From Tardiphaga sp. 709 (GTDB lineage Bacteria > Pseudomonadota > Alphaproteobacteria > Rhizobiales > Xanthobacteraceae), in contig NZ_CP135529.1 in NCBI RefSeq assembly GCF_032401055.1, forward strand, positions 186,001 to 250,000: a stretch of 64,000 nucleotides of DNA. Direction: 5' to 3'. Under the pieces are notes generated by a model. It had not been told where the DNA came from. It saw only the letters and a list, made by a program, of their open reading frames with translations, and did no database searches. The translations under genes and the position numbers were made by a program. This document shows, piece by piece, positions 35,717-44,313 of the stretch. Every line of letters starts with the position of its first letter. The stretch's first letter is position 1.

Positions 35717-36541
35717 ATGAATTTCCGTCTCTTGGCTGCGTCGGTTCTGCCGCGCGGGCGGGGCTTCGCGCTTCTGGCGGCGACGGCCTTGACCGCCACG
35801 ATGATCGCTCCGGTTGCGCATGCACAGGCTCCCGCGCCTGCTGCGCCGCCGGCCGCGGCGCCGAAGGCTGCTGCGCCTGCGCCCAAGGCCGCGCCGAAAG
35901 CTGCGCCGAAGGCTGCTACCCCGGCCGCTCCCGCCGCCCAGGCGCCAGCCGCAGGCGCGCCACCGGCCGATCAGCAGGTTCAGCTGATTTATGCGCCGTG
36001 GACCAAGTTCTGCCTCAAGGGCCAGGACGCCAATGCCAAGCAGGTCTGCTTCACCGGCAAGGACGGCCGCATCGAGTCGGGCCAGCCCGTCATCGCCGCC
36101 GTCATCATCGAGCCGGAAGGTGAACCGAAGAAGATCCTGCGCGTGACGCTGCCGCTCGGCATGCAGCTCGTGCACGGCACCCGCGTGATCGTGGACAGCA
36201 ACGCCCCGGCGCAGAGCCCCTATGTGATCTGCTTCGCCAACGGCTGTATGTCCGATTACGAAGTCACCCCGGAGCTGCTGGCCAATCTGAAGAAGGGCCA
36301 GAACCTGATCGTGCAGGCGATCAATTCCAACGGCGCACCGCTGACGCTGCCGCTGCCGCTGGCCGAATTCGCCAAGGCCTATGACGGCCCGCCGACCGAT
36401 CCGAAGGTGTTCGAAGAAACCCAGAAGAAGCTGCAGGAAGAGCTGCAGAAGCGCGCTGCGGAAGCCCGCGCCAAGCTCGAAGCGCAGCAGCCGGCAGCTG
36501 GTGCAGCACCGGCGGCCCCGGCCAATCCGGCCGCGAAGTAA
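35717..36541 (+). CDS. invasion-associated locus B (IalB) family protein
   Basis: A 274-residue exported protein. AAAGGG precedes the ATG at 35717; the signal peptide ends near PVAHA, followed by an Ala/Pro/Lys-rich linker (about 35-85). The IalB domain (about 90-225) shows WTKFCLKG, KQVCFTGKDGR, PLGMQLVHGTRVIVD and VICFANGCMSDYEV with four cysteines that likely pair. A charged coiled tail (EETQKKLQEELQKRAAEARAK) ends in an Ala/Pro stretch. IalB proteins are periplasmic in alphaproteobacteria; in Bartonella they promote erythrocyte invasion, but here a general envelope role is more likely. A strong terminator follows. Confidence 0.85.
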   Translation: MNFRLLAASVLPRGRGFALLAATALTATMIAPVAHAQAPAPAAPPAAAPKAAAPAPKAAPKAAPKAATPAAPAAQAPAAGAPPADQQVQLIYAPWTKFCLKGQDANAKQVCFTGKDGRIESGQPVIAAVIIEPEGEPKKILRVTLPLGMQLVHGTRVIVDSNAPAQSPYVICFANGCMSDYEVTPELLANLKKGQNLIVQAINSNGAPLTLPLPLAEFAKAYDGPPTDPKVFEETQKKLQEELQKRAAEARAKLEAQQPAAGAAPAAPANPAAK

Positions 36542-36561
36542 GCTCGTTCAAGAGGCAAACG

Positions 36562-36592
36562 AAAAGGCGCTCAGAAATGAGCGCCTTTTTTG
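36562..36592 (+). terminator. rho-independent terminator for the IalB-like gene
   Basis: AAGGCGCTC-AGAAAT-GAGCGCCTT forms a perfect 9-bp stem followed by TTTTTG, about 20 bp after the stop at 36541. Confidence 0.92.
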
Positions 36593-36604
36593 TTGCTAGT
36601 TGAC

Positions 36605-36709
36605 ACTGTCATTCCGGGGCGCGCGCATCTTCGCGCGCGAACCCGGAATCCCATGTCGGGATTCCGGGTTCACGTCCGGCAAGAGCCGTCCGCGCCCCGG
36701 AATGACAGT
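36605..36709. repeat. palindromic repeat, ATTCCGGGG family, with 19-bp perfect arms
   Basis: The element is bounded by ACTGTCATTCCGGGGCGCG (36605-36623) and its exact reverse complement (36691-36709). Inside lie GAACCCGGAATCCC and GGGATTCCGGGTTC, another inverted pair. It shares these modules with 20389-20575. Located between convergent genes. Confidence 0.92.
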
Positions 36710-36732
36710 CTGAGGGAATAACGCCTTCGGCG

Positions 36733-37065
36733 TCAGTTCAGCGACGGATTGCGTGGCCGGTAGCTGCCGGACTTGTCCTTGATGAAGATCTCGGCGACCT
36801 GGGAGTGCCGGATCGGCTCGCCGGATTCATCGGGGAGCAGGTTCTGCTCGGAGACATAAGCGACGTATTCCGACTCAGAATTCTCGGCCAGCAGATGGTA
36901 AAACGGCTGGTCCTTGCTCGGACGGACGTCTTCGGGGATCGACAGCCACCATTCTTCGGTGTTGTTGAATTCCGGATCGATGTCGAACACCACCCCCCGG
37001 AACGAAAAGATCCGGTGGCGGACGATCTGTCCGATCTGGAATTTGGCGGTCCGCGCTTTGATCAT
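36733..37065 (-). CDS. hspQ: heat shock protein HspQ
   Basis: A 110-residue HspQ/YccV protein (hemimethylated-DNA-binding-like fold) that in enterobacteria modulates Lon protease and DnaA turnover. The core KFQIGQIVRHRIFSFRGVVFDIDPEFNNTEEWW, split over residues about 7-40, and QPFYHLLAENSESEYVAYVSEQNL are diagnostic. The ATG at 37065 begins MIKARTAKFQ; upstream in-frame ATG at 37107 adds a non-conserved 14 residues. Divergent from the AEC transporter. Heat-shock control is known for the family; I see no sigma-32 promoter I would defend. Confidence 0.92.
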   Translation of the reverse strand: MIKARTAKFQIGQIVRHRIFSFRGVVFDIDPEFNNTEEWWLSIPEDVRPSKDQPFYHLLAENSESEYVAYVSEQNLLPDESGEPIRHSQVAEIFIKDKSGSYRPRNPSLN

Positions 37066-37186
37066 TCTGGTCGAATAGACCAGGATTGTGGCCGATGCTA
37101 GAGGCAAACGACGGATTTACGACATACGGACGCCGCTCCCCGCTATCCCGCCCACCGGGCCAAGAACCAAGAAAAACACGCCTGAC

Positions 37187-38140
37187 ATGATGGACGTCCT
37201 CAATCTTGCACTGCCGTATTTCGGATTGATCTTCATCGGCTTCGCCTGCGGCAAGGTGAAGAACCTGCCCGAAACGGGCCTCGCCTGGATGAATTTCTTC
37301 CTTCTCTATGTGTCGCTGCCGGCGCTGTTCTTCCGCATCATGGCCAAGACGCCGTTCGAGGAACTCAACAATCTGCCCTTCGTGATCGGCACCACGCTGG
37401 CGACTGCAACGGCGTTCTTTCTGTCGGTCGGCACTGGTAAATTCCTGGGACGGCTGACCATGCGCGAGGCCGGAATGGCCGGGCTTGCCGGCGGCTACGG
37501 CAATATCGGCTATATGGGGCCGGGGCTGGCGCTGGCTGTGCTTGGCCCCAAGGCGGCCGTTCCGACTGCACTGGTGTTCTGTTTCGACAGCATCTTCCTG
37601 TTCTCGATCGCGCCGCTGATGATGGCGCTGACCTCAAGCGACAAGCGTCCGCTGCTGCCGACTATCGGCATCGTCATCAAGCACATCGTGCTGCATCCGC
37701 TGATCGTCGCGGCCTATCTCGGCGCCTTTGTCGCGGCGTTTCACATCCAGATGCCGGTCGCGGTCGACGGCATGCTGCTGTTCCTGCAGAACTCGGCGGC
37801 ACCTGTCGCATTGTTCGCGCTTGGCGTCACCGTCGCGCTGCGGCCGCTGGGGCGGGTGCCATGGGAAATTCCGGGCCTGATCTTCATCAAGCTGCTCATT
37901 CATCCGCTAATCGTGTTCGGCCTGATGCTGTTGCTCGGACCGTTCCCGCTGCTCTGGGCCGCGACAGCCGTGCTACTGGCGTCACTGCCGCCGGCGCTGA
38001 ACGTGTTCGTGATCGCGCGGCAGTACGATAGCTGGGTCGAACCGGCCTCGGTTGCGGTGCTGCTCGGCACTTTCGTCTCCGTGCTGACGCTGACCTCGGT
38101 GATGTATTTCCTGAAGAGCGGCCAGATCGCGTTTCCGTAG
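37187..38140 (+). CDS. AEC (auxin efflux carrier) family transporter
   Basis: A 317-residue inner-membrane carrier with ten hydrophobic helices. Family marks include LPYFGLIFIGFACGKVKNLP at the N-terminus, MNFFLLYVSLPALFFRIMA, the GGYGNIGYMGPGLAL block and VFVIARQYD before the last helices. AEC members in bacteria move dicarboxylates such as malate or malonate. Two ATGs in a row (37187, 37190) are possible starts. It is followed by an inverted-repeat element and convergent to the UbiH-like gene. Confidence 0.85.
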   Translation: MMDVLNLALPYFGLIFIGFACGKVKNLPETGLAWMNFFLLYVSLPALFFRIMAKTPFEELNNLPFVIGTTLATATAFFLSVGTGKFLGRLTMREAGMAGLAGGYGNIGYMGPGLALAVLGPKAAVPTALVFCFDSIFLFSIAPLMMALTSSDKRPLLPTIGIVIKHIVLHPLIVAAYLGAFVAAFHIQMPVAVDGMLLFLQNSAAPVALFALGVTVALRPLGRVPWEIPGLIFIKLLIHPLIVFGLMLLLGPFPLLWAATAVLLASLPPALNVFVIARQYDSWVEPASVAVLLGTFVSVLTLTSVMYFLKSGQIAFP

Positions 38141-38156
38141 GATACCCGCTTGTAAG

Positions 38157-38246
38157 ATGGGTAGAGCGGAGGCGCGAAGCGCCGGAGCGAAACCCATCAC
38201 CTATAGCACGTGTGAACGATGGGTTTCGCGAAGACGCTCTACCCAT
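38157..38246. repeat. nested inverted repeat, ATGGGTAGAGCG family
   Basis: Outer arms ATGGGTAGAGCG (38157-38168) and CGCTCTACCCAT (38235-38246) are perfect. A second perfect pair, GCGAAACCCATC (38187-38198) and GATGGGTTTCGC (38218-38229), is nested inside. It lies between convergent genes and could fold as a 90-nt cruciform-like RNA in either direction. Confidence 0.92.
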
Positions 38247-38266
38247 CCTACGAAAGACAAGTTACG

Positions 38267-39463
38267 TCAGCTCTTGCGCCACGACGGCGACAGGCCCTCG
38301 CGCATCGCAAGGCGGCGCAACGGGCCTATAGACCCCATCGCATGCATGCCGGCCGCGCGGATCACCTGCATCGGCAGGATATCGCTGAGCAGCGAACGGT
38401 TCGCCATGTCGATGGCGAAGGTACGCGAGGAGATGTCGCTGCGGCGGATCTGCTCGAAACGCGCCAGCACCGGCGCCGCCCCGATATCCGCGCCATTCAT
38501 GCCGGCATCGCGAACGACGTCAGCGATATCGCCGGCGTCGCGCAGGCCAAGATTCAGACCCTGCGCACCGATCGGCGGCACCACATGGGCGGCTTCGCCG
38601 ACCAGCACGATGCGGTTCTTCGCCAGCTGTGCGGGCTGCTCGATTGCCAGCGGGAACGTGTGTCGACCCGGCTCGACCTGAACCCGGCCGAGGATCGAAT
38701 GCGATTGTTTCTCGGCGGCGTCCGACAATGCCTCATCGCTCAATGCCATCAGGTGCTCGGCATCCCGGGGCTTGTTGACCCAGACGACGCTGGAGCGATT
38801 GCCGGGCAGGGGCACGAACACGCAGGGACCGGCGGGGGTGTGAAACTCCGTCGACATGTTTTTATGCGGCCGGCTATGCGCGATGTTGAAAGTCAGCGCG
38901 GTCTGCTCAAGCGCGCGTCGCTTGACTGAAATGCCCGCGGCCTCGCGGCACAGGGATTGGCGACCATCGGCGCCGACGATCAGCCGCGCCACCAAGAGCT
39001 GGCCTTGCCGCGTGCGGACCTGAACCTGCATCTCTTCCGGCGTGACCGTATCGGCCTCGTCATCGATGCGAATGAGATTGGTCAATTCCGCAGCGCGCGC
39101 TTCGAGCGCGATCATCAATTCGCGGTTCTCGATATTGTAGCCGAAGGTTTCGAGGCCGATCTCGCTGCAGACGAATTTCACTTCGGGGGCGCGGATCAGC
39201 CGGCCCGTGTCGTCCACCAGCCGCATGGTCGTCAGCGCGGCCGCCTTGTCGGCGCAGCGGCGCCAGACATCGAGGCTTTCCAGAAACGTGACGGAGCCGC
39301 CAAGCAGCGCGGTGGTGCGGTTGTCGCCGTAGGGGACGCGTCGGGCGACGAGGGCGGTACGGGCGCCGGTCTCGGCCAGCGCAAGGGCTGCAGCAAGGCC
39401 GGCGGGGCCGCCGCCGACAACGGCGACGTCATAAATGGAGGTGGAAGCAGAGGTCTCGGTCAT
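38267..39463 (-). CDS. UbiH/UbiF-family FAD-dependent hydroxylase
   Basis: A 398-residue flavin monooxygenase. The Rossmann motif VVGGGPAGLAAALALAETG (about 14-33), the DG motif ADGRQSLCREAAG (about 180) and the FAD-ribityl motif VLVGEAAHVVPPIGAQGLN (about 290-308) place it with ubiquinone-ring hydroxylases UbiH, UbiF and UbiL. The ring position it hydroxylates cannot be read from sequence. It is soluble or peripherally membrane-bound. The gene is divergent from pcs across 135 bp and is not near other ubi genes. Confidence 0.88.
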   Translation of the reverse strand: MTETSASTSIYDVAVVGGGPAGLAAALALAETGARTALVARRVPYGDNRTTALLGGSVTFLESLDVWRRCADKAAALTTMRLVDDTGRLIRAPEVKFVCSEIGLETFGYNIENRELMIALEARAAELTNLIRIDDEADTVTPEEMQVQVRTRQGQLLVARLIVGADGRQSLCREAAGISVKRRALEQTALTFNIAHSRPHKNMSTEFHTPAGPCVFVPLPGNRSSVVWVNKPRDAEHLMALSDEALSDAAEKQSHSILGRVQVEPGRHTFPLAIEQPAQLAKNRIVLVGEAAHVVPPIGAQGLNLGLRDAGDIADVVRDAGMNGADIGAAPVLARFEQIRRSDISSRTFAIDMANRSLLSDILPMQVIRAAGMHAMGSIGPLRRLAMREGLSPSWRKS

Positions 39464-39599
39464 GGCCGGACCATCGGCCTTTGGCCCGGTATTTTCAAGC
39501 CGTTACGCGCCGCGGAATCGTTCCCGGATCGTCGGGCGGCCGAGTGCCGCATCGGCGCCTGTGCAAATCGGGCCGATTCCTGCTAGCAATTCCCCGCAT

Positions 39600-40334
39600 A
39601 TGACCGCTTCGAGTCCGGACCAACTCCCGTCGTCGTCACGATCCGCGCGCGCGGCGGCGTTCTCGGTTCACATCTTTACTGCGCTCGGTGCCGGCGTGGC
39701 ACTCATTGCCATGATGAGCGCCGTGCGCGGCGAATGGGCTGTGATGTTTGGCTGGCTCGGTTTGGCGCTGATCATCGACGGGCTCGATGGCCCGATCGCC
39801 CGACACTTCGACGTTGGCCGCGTGTTGCCGGATTGGTCGGGCGACGCGCTCGATTTTGTGGTCGACTTTCTCACTTACGTGTTCGTGCCGGCCTATGCGA
39901 TCGCTGCCTCCGGCCTGTTGGTGCCGTGGACCGCGGTGCTGCTCGGTGCCGGTATCGTCGTCACCAGCGCACTCTATTTTGCCGACAAACGCATGAAGAC
40001 CGACGACAACCACTTTCGCGGTTTTCCGGCGCTGTGGAACGGGGCGGCGTTCTATCTGTTCTTGCTGCAACCATCACCCGTCATCGCGAGCCTTGCGATT
40101 CTGGCCTTGATCGTCCTGACCTTTGTGCCGGTGCATGTGCTGCATCCCGTTCGCGTGACGCGCCTGCGCCGGTTGAACCTGTCACTGATGGCGATATGGG
40201 CTGTGCTGGCCGTCATCACGCTGATACAGAATTTCGCTGTTGCTTTGCCTATTACGGTCGCGCTCTGCGCGATCGCTTTTTACATTGTCTGCGGTGACGC
40301 CGTCATCCGCCTCATGAGGCCCTCCAAATCATGA
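39600..40334 (+). CDS. pcs: phosphatidylcholine synthase (Pcs)
   Basis: Pcs condenses CDP-diacylglycerol with choline to phosphatidylcholine, the route typical of rhizobia and relatives. The 244-residue membrane protein starts MTASSPDQLPSSSR and carries the CDP-alcohol transferase motif D60-x2-DG-x2-AR, then G81-x3-D85-x3-D89 (DGLDGPIARHFDVG, WSGDALDFVVD). ADKRMKTDDNHFRGFPALWN is a further Pcs-specific block. Seven or eight helices are predicted. The stop overlaps the terC start (ATGA). Together with pmtA in this window, both pathways to phosphatidylcholine are present. Confidence 0.94.
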   Translation: MTASSPDQLPSSSRSARAAAFSVHIFTALGAGVALIAMMSAVRGEWAVMFGWLGLALIIDGLDGPIARHFDVGRVLPDWSGDALDFVVDFLTYVFVPAYAIAASGLLVPWTAVLLGAGIVVTSALYFADKRMKTDDNHFRGFPALWNGAAFYLFLLQPSPVIASLAILALIVLTFVPVHVLHPVRVTRLRRLNLSLMAIWAVLAVITLIQNFAVALPITVALCAIAFYIVCGDAVIRLMRPSKS

Positions 40335-41068
40335 TCGAACTGTTTTCCAGCCCCGAAGCCTGGGCCGCGCTGTTGACGCTGACCGCGCTTGAAATCGTAC
40401 TTGGTATCGACAATGTGATTTTCCTGTCGGTGCTGGTGTCGCGGCTGCCGGAGCCGCAGGCCACCCGCGCACGCCAGATCGGTCTGGCGCTGGCGCTTGT
40501 GTTCCGCATCATCCTGCTGAGCGTCCTCGTCTGGCTGATCGGCCTGACCGAACCCGTCATCACGGTGAGAGGCCTCGCATTCTCCTGGCGCGATCTGATC
40601 CTGATCGGTGGTGGTCTGTTCCTGATTGCCAAGGCGACGCATGAGATTCATGCCGAGGTCGAGGCGCGCGAGGGACCCGGCAACGAGAAGCCGGCACCGA
40701 ACGCCTTTGCCTGGGTGATCCTGCAGGTTATCGTCGTCGATCTCGTTTTCTCACTCGACTCCATCATCACTGCAATCGGCATGGCGCAGGACATCGAGAT
40801 CATGGTTGCCGCCGTCATCATCGCCTGTGCGGTAATGTATGTATCGTCCGGACCAGTGGCACGCTTCGTGGCGCAATATCCGACCACCAAGATGCTGGCG
40901 CTGGCCTTCCTGGTGCTGATCGGCGTCTCGCTGATGGCGGATGGATTCAAATTCCACATCCCGCGCGGCTACATCTATTTCGCCATCCTGTTCTCGGCGG
41001 CGGTCGAGCTGTTCAACGTGCTGGCGAAGCGCAACCGCCGAAAGCGGGCCCTGCCGGGCACCGGTTGA
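40331..41068 (+). CDS. TerC family integral membrane protein
   Basis: A 245-residue protein of the TerC/YkoY family with seven or so helices. Conserved acidic helix motifs EIVLGIDNVIFLSVLV and QVIVVDLVFSLDSIITAIG, both with the NxxD/DxxxSxDS ion-coordination residues, are intact, as is HIPRGYIYFAI. Several relatives export Mn2+; others were named for tellurite resistance. It overlaps pcs by 4 bp and is therefore co-translated with phosphatidylcholine synthase, a pairing I cannot explain by function. The last 15 residues are basic. Confidence 0.88.
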   Translation: MIELFSSPEAWAALLTLTALEIVLGIDNVIFLSVLVSRLPEPQATRARQIGLALALVFRIILLSVLVWLIGLTEPVITVRGLAFSWRDLILIGGGLFLIAKATHEIHAEVEAREGPGNEKPAPNAFAWVILQVIVVDLVFSLDSIITAIGMAQDIEIMVAAVIIACAVMYVSSGPVARFVAQYPTTKMLALAFLVLIGVSLMADGFKFHIPRGYIYFAILFSAAVELFNVLAKRNRRKRALPGTG

Positions 41069-41124
41069 CATCATGCGGGTGTTGGTTATCGCTTGAGACC
41101 AAAGTCATTCAGGGAGATTGAACG

Positions 41125-42099
41125 ATGACCAAAGCCGTCCGCGTCCACGAGATCGGTGGACCCGAAGTCCTCACTTATGAAGACGTGCAGGTCCCGGCAC
41201 CGGCCGCGGGCGAGGTGCGCATCCGCCAGCATGCCATCGGTGTCAATTTTATCGATACGTACTTCCGCAGCGGCCTCTACAAGGCGCCGCAGCTGCCGTT
41301 CATTGCCGGCAATGAGGCCTCGGGCGAAGTCATCGAGGTTGGCCCCGGCGTCACCGGCTTCCATCCCGGTGACCGCGTCGCGTATTATTCGGCCCTCGGC
41401 AGCTATGCCACCGAGCGCGTGTTTGCCGCCGACCGGCTGGTGAAACTGCCCGATCGCATCACCCACGAGCAGGGTGCCGTGCTGATGCTGAAGGGCCTCA
41501 CGGTCTGGTATCTGCTGCACAAGACCTTCAAGGTCGAGCCGCATCACCGCGTGTTGATCCACGCCGCAGCGGGCGGCATCGGTCTGCTCGCCTGCCAGTG
41601 GGCCAAGGCCATGGGCGCGCATGTGATCGGCACCGTCGGCTCGAAAGAGAAGGGCGAGTTGGCGCTGGCCAATGGCTGCGATCACGTCATCTATTACAAC
41701 GAAGAGAACTTCGTCGATCGCGTGAAGCAGATCAGCCGTAACGAACTCTGCGATGTCGTCTATGACGGTGTGGGCAAGACCACCTATCCGGGCTCGCTGT
41801 CATGCCTGAAGCCGCGCGGCATGTGGGTGTCGTTCGGCAATGCCTCTGGCCCTGTGCCGCCATTCGCCATCGCCGAACTCAACAATCACGGCTCGCTGTT
41901 TGCGACGCGTCCGAAGCTCAACGACTATGTCGCCAAGCGCTCGGAACTGCTGGAGGGCGCCGACACGCTGTTCTCGGCTGTGATCGACGGCAAGCTGCAT
42001 GTGCCGATCAATCACGCCTATGCGCTGAAGGATGCGGCCAGGGCGCATGTGGACCTGGAAGCACGCAAGACCACGGGTGCGGTGATTTTGAAAGTGTGA
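41125..42099 (+). CDS. quinone oxidoreductase, zeta-crystallin type (QOR)
   Basis: A 324-residue NADPH-dependent quinone reductase of the zinc-free MDR superfamily. AGGGAG precedes the ATG. Marks are GVNFIDTYFRSGLY, the central PDRITHEQGAVLMLKGLT, and the coenzyme motif HAAAGGIGLLACQWAKAMGA (residues about 149-168), followed by a C-terminal domain ending TTGAVILKV. No structural or catalytic zinc ligands are present, as expected for QOR. It follows terC by 56 bp and could share its mRNA; an inverted-repeat element follows. Confidence 0.92.
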   Translation: MTKAVRVHEIGGPEVLTYEDVQVPAPAAGEVRIRQHAIGVNFIDTYFRSGLYKAPQLPFIAGNEASGEVIEVGPGVTGFHPGDRVAYYSALGSYATERVFAADRLVKLPDRITHEQGAVLMLKGLTVWYLLHKTFKVEPHHRVLIHAAAGGIGLLACQWAKAMGAHVIGTVGSKEKGELALANGCDHVIYYNEENFVDRVKQISRNELCDVVYDGVGKTTYPGSLSCLKPRGMWVSFGNASGPVPPFAIAELNNHGSLFATRPKLNDYVAKRSELLEGADTLFSAVIDGKLHVPINHAYALKDAARAHVDLEARKTTGAVILKV

Positions 42100-42107
42100 G
42101 GTTGCTT

Positions 42108-42260
42108 TTCCCTCCCCCAAGCGTGGCGTAGCCACGCGCCGTGGGAGGGTGGATCGAACGCGCAGCGTTCGAGACGGTTGGGGCGGTTCAGCAGGCTCGA
42201 TGTCACGTGGGGCACCCCCACCCCGGCCTTCGGCCGACCCTCCCCACAAGGGGGAGGGAA
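42108..42260. repeat. 153-bp inverted-repeat element between qor and rimO
   Basis: Terminal arms TTCCCTCCCCC (42108-42118) and GGGGGAGGGAA (42250-42260) are exact complements. Internal hairpins include GTGGCGTAGCCAC and CGCGCAGCG-type stems and CGGCCTTCGGCCG. Lying between convergent genes, it looks like the CTCCCC-type miniature repeat of Bradyrhizobium-group genomes. Confidence 0.85.
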
Positions 42261-42282
42261 ATTACTTCCGCCGGCGTTTCTA

Positions 42283-43611
42283 TTAAAACCCCGCCACCGT
42301 CCCGTGCAGATCATACGCATCCGCGCGTTCGATCTTCGCCGTGACGATCTCGCCGACCTTCAGCGGCCGGCGTGCGGTGATATAGACCGATCCGTCGATG
42401 TCAGGCGCGTCCGCCTTCGAGCGGCCCTTTGATACAGTCGGGCCGACCTCGTCGATGATGATCTGCTGGCGGGTGCCGACCTTGCGCTTCAAGCGGCGCG
42501 CGGAAATCTTCTGCTGACGCTCCATCAGCGCATTCCAGCGCTGCTGCTTGATTTCTTCAGGCACCGCATTGGCAATGGCATTGGAGGTCGCGCCCGCCAC
42601 GGACTCGTATTTGAACGCGCCGACGCGGTCGATCTGCGCTTCTTCCAGCCAGTCCAAGAGATACTGGAAATCGCTTTCGGTCTCGCCGGGGAAGCCGACA
42701 ATGAAGGTCGAGCGGAGTGTGAGATCCGGGCACATCTCGCGCCACGTCTTGATGCGCGCGAGTGTCTTGTCCTGCGCGGCCGGGCGCTTCATCGCCTTCA
42801 ATACTTCCGGGGCCGCGTGCTGGAACGGGATGTCGAGATAGGGCAGCACATTGCTGCCGGCATTCATCAGGCCGATGACTTCGTCGACATGCGGATACGG
42901 GTAAACATATTGCAGCCGCACCCAGGCGCCGAGTTCGCCGAGCTCTTTGGCGAGATCATAGAACTTGGCGCGGACCTCGCGATCCTTCCACGGGCTCGTC
43001 GCATATTTGATATCGACGCCGTAGGCCGAGGTGTCCTGCGACACGACCAGCAATTCCTTGACGCCGGCCTTCACCAGCTTCTCGGCTTCGAGCAGCACTT
43101 CGTTGGCCGGACGCGAAACGAGATCGCCACGCAGCTTCGGGATGATGCAGAAGGTGCAGCGGTTGTTGCAGCCTTCGGAAATTTTCAGATAGGCATAGTG
43201 CCGCGGCGTCAGCTTGATGCCCTGCGGCGGCACCAGATCGATATGGGGATTGTGCACCGGCGGCAGCGCCCGATGCACGGCGTCGAGCACGCTCTCATAT
43301 TGCTGCGGGCCGGTGATCGACAGCAGGTTGGGATAGGCGGCCTCGATCTGCTCGGGCTCGGCGCCCATGCAGCCGGTGACGATGACCTTGCCGTTCTGCG
43401 CCATGGCTTCGCCGATGGCGCCCAGCGACTCCGCCTTGGCGCTGTCGAGGAAGCCGCAGGTGTTGACGATGACGATGTCGGCGCCGTCGTGCTTGCGGGC
43501 GAGTTCATAACCTTCGGCCCGCAGGCGCGTGATGATGCGCTCGGAATCCACCAGGGCCTTCGGGCATCCCAGCGAGACAAAGGAGATTTTCGGCGCGGCG
43601 GCCTGTTGCAT
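42283..43611 (-). CDS. rimO: ribosomal protein S12 methylthiotransferase RimO
   Basis: RimO adds a methylthio group to Asp89 of ribosomal protein S12. The 442-residue product begins [19 protein letters not shown], has the N-terminal UPF0004 cluster cysteines (SLGCPK, NTCGF, GCMGAE), the radical-SAM motif CNNRCTFC in [20 protein letters not shown], and a C-terminal TRAM domain ending LHGTVAGF. All six cysteines are present. The open frame extends upstream to 43929, but that extension overlaps nasT in antisense and is unlike the family. Divergent from nasT. Confidence 0.96.
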   Translation of the reverse strand: MQQAAAPKISFVSLGCPKALVDSERIITRLRAEGYELARKHDGADIVIVNTCGFLDSAKAESLGAIGEAMAQNGKVIVTGCMGAEPEQIEAAYPNLLSITGPQQYESVLDAVHRALPPVHNPHIDLVPPQGIKLTPRHYAYLKISEGCNNRCTFCIIPKLRGDLVSRPANEVLLEAEKLVKAGVKELLVVSQDTSAYGVDIKYATSPWKDREVRAKFYDLAKELGELGAWVRLQYVYPYPHVDEVIGLMNAGSNVLPYLDIPFQHAAPEVLKAMKRPAAQDKTLARIKTWREMCPDLTLRSTFIVGFPGETESDFQYLLDWLEEAQIDRVGAFKYESVAGATSNAIANAVPEEIKQQRWNALMERQQKISARRLKRKVGTRQQIIIDEVGPTVSKGRSKADAPDIDGSVYITARRPLKVGEIVTAKIERADAYDLHGTVAGF

Positions 43612-43722
43612 GTTCGATCTGCCTGATTGAGAGGCAGCAGGTAGTCCCATTTGCCCATAATTACAAGGCTTTAAGCCGTGCGCGGGCGTGCTATGGGTAT
43701 GCTGCATCCATGTGAGTGCCCG

Positions 43723-44313
43723 ATGCCTGCCGACCAGTCGCCCAAAATTGTCATTGTCGACGAAAGCCCGATCCGGGCCGCGATCCTTGAGGAAGGGCTG
43801 CGGGAGGCTGGCTATGTGGACGTCCAGCATATCCGGGAGATGCATAACCTGCTGGCTCGGATTTATGCGCTGGATCCGGACGTTATCGTCATCGATCTCG
43901 AAAACCCCAGCCGCGACGTACTGGAACAAATGTTCCAGGTCTCCCGCGCGGTGCGCCGGCCGGTCGCCATGTTCGTCGACCAGAGCGACGCCGAGTCGGC
44001 GCGAGCCTCCGTCGAGGCGGGGGTATCCTCTTACATCGTGGACGGGCTGAAGAAGGAGCGGATCAAGCCGATCCTCGATCTCTGTATCTCCCGTTTCAAC
44101 GCCTTCTCCAAACTGCAGGACGAGCTCGAGCGCACCAAGTCGGCGCTGGAGGAGCGCAAGATCATCGATCGCGCCAAGGGCATCGTGATGAAGCTCAAGG
44201 GCCTCAATGAAGAAGAGGCTTACGTATTGCTGCGATCCACGGCGATGCGTGAAAAGAAGAAAATCGGTGAGATCGCCCAGTCGATCATCACCGCAGCGGA
44301 GTTGCTGAAATGA
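43723..44313 (+). CDS. nasT: NasT-type ANTAR response regulator (nitrate/nitrite antiterminator)
   Basis: A 196-residue regulator: receiver domain (about 8-125) with [16 protein letters not shown] and Asp58 in [12 protein letters not shown], a short coiled coil, and a C-terminal ANTAR RNA-binding domain (about 135-195) with [22 protein letters not shown]. NasT binds leader RNAs of nitrate-assimilation genes and permits transcription past a terminator. The ATG at 43723 gives [18 protein letters not shown] or ATG codons further upstream are less likely. It overlaps the nasS gene by 4 bp, the usual arrangement of this two-protein nitrate sensor. Confidence 0.92.
   Translation: MPADQSPKIVIVDESPIRAAILEEGLREAGYVDVQHIREMHNLLARIYALDPDVIVIDLENPSRDVLEQMFQVSRAVRRPVAMFVDQSDAESARASVEAGVSSYIVDGLKKERIKPILDLCISRFNAFSKLQDELERTKSALEERKIIDRAKGIVMKLKGLNEEEAYVLLRSTAMREKKKIGEIAQSIITAAELLK

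Noticed and set aside
43612-43929. N-terminal extension of rimO
   Set aside because: The extra 106 residues overlap nasT in antisense and are unlike the RimO family, which begins just before SLGCPK.
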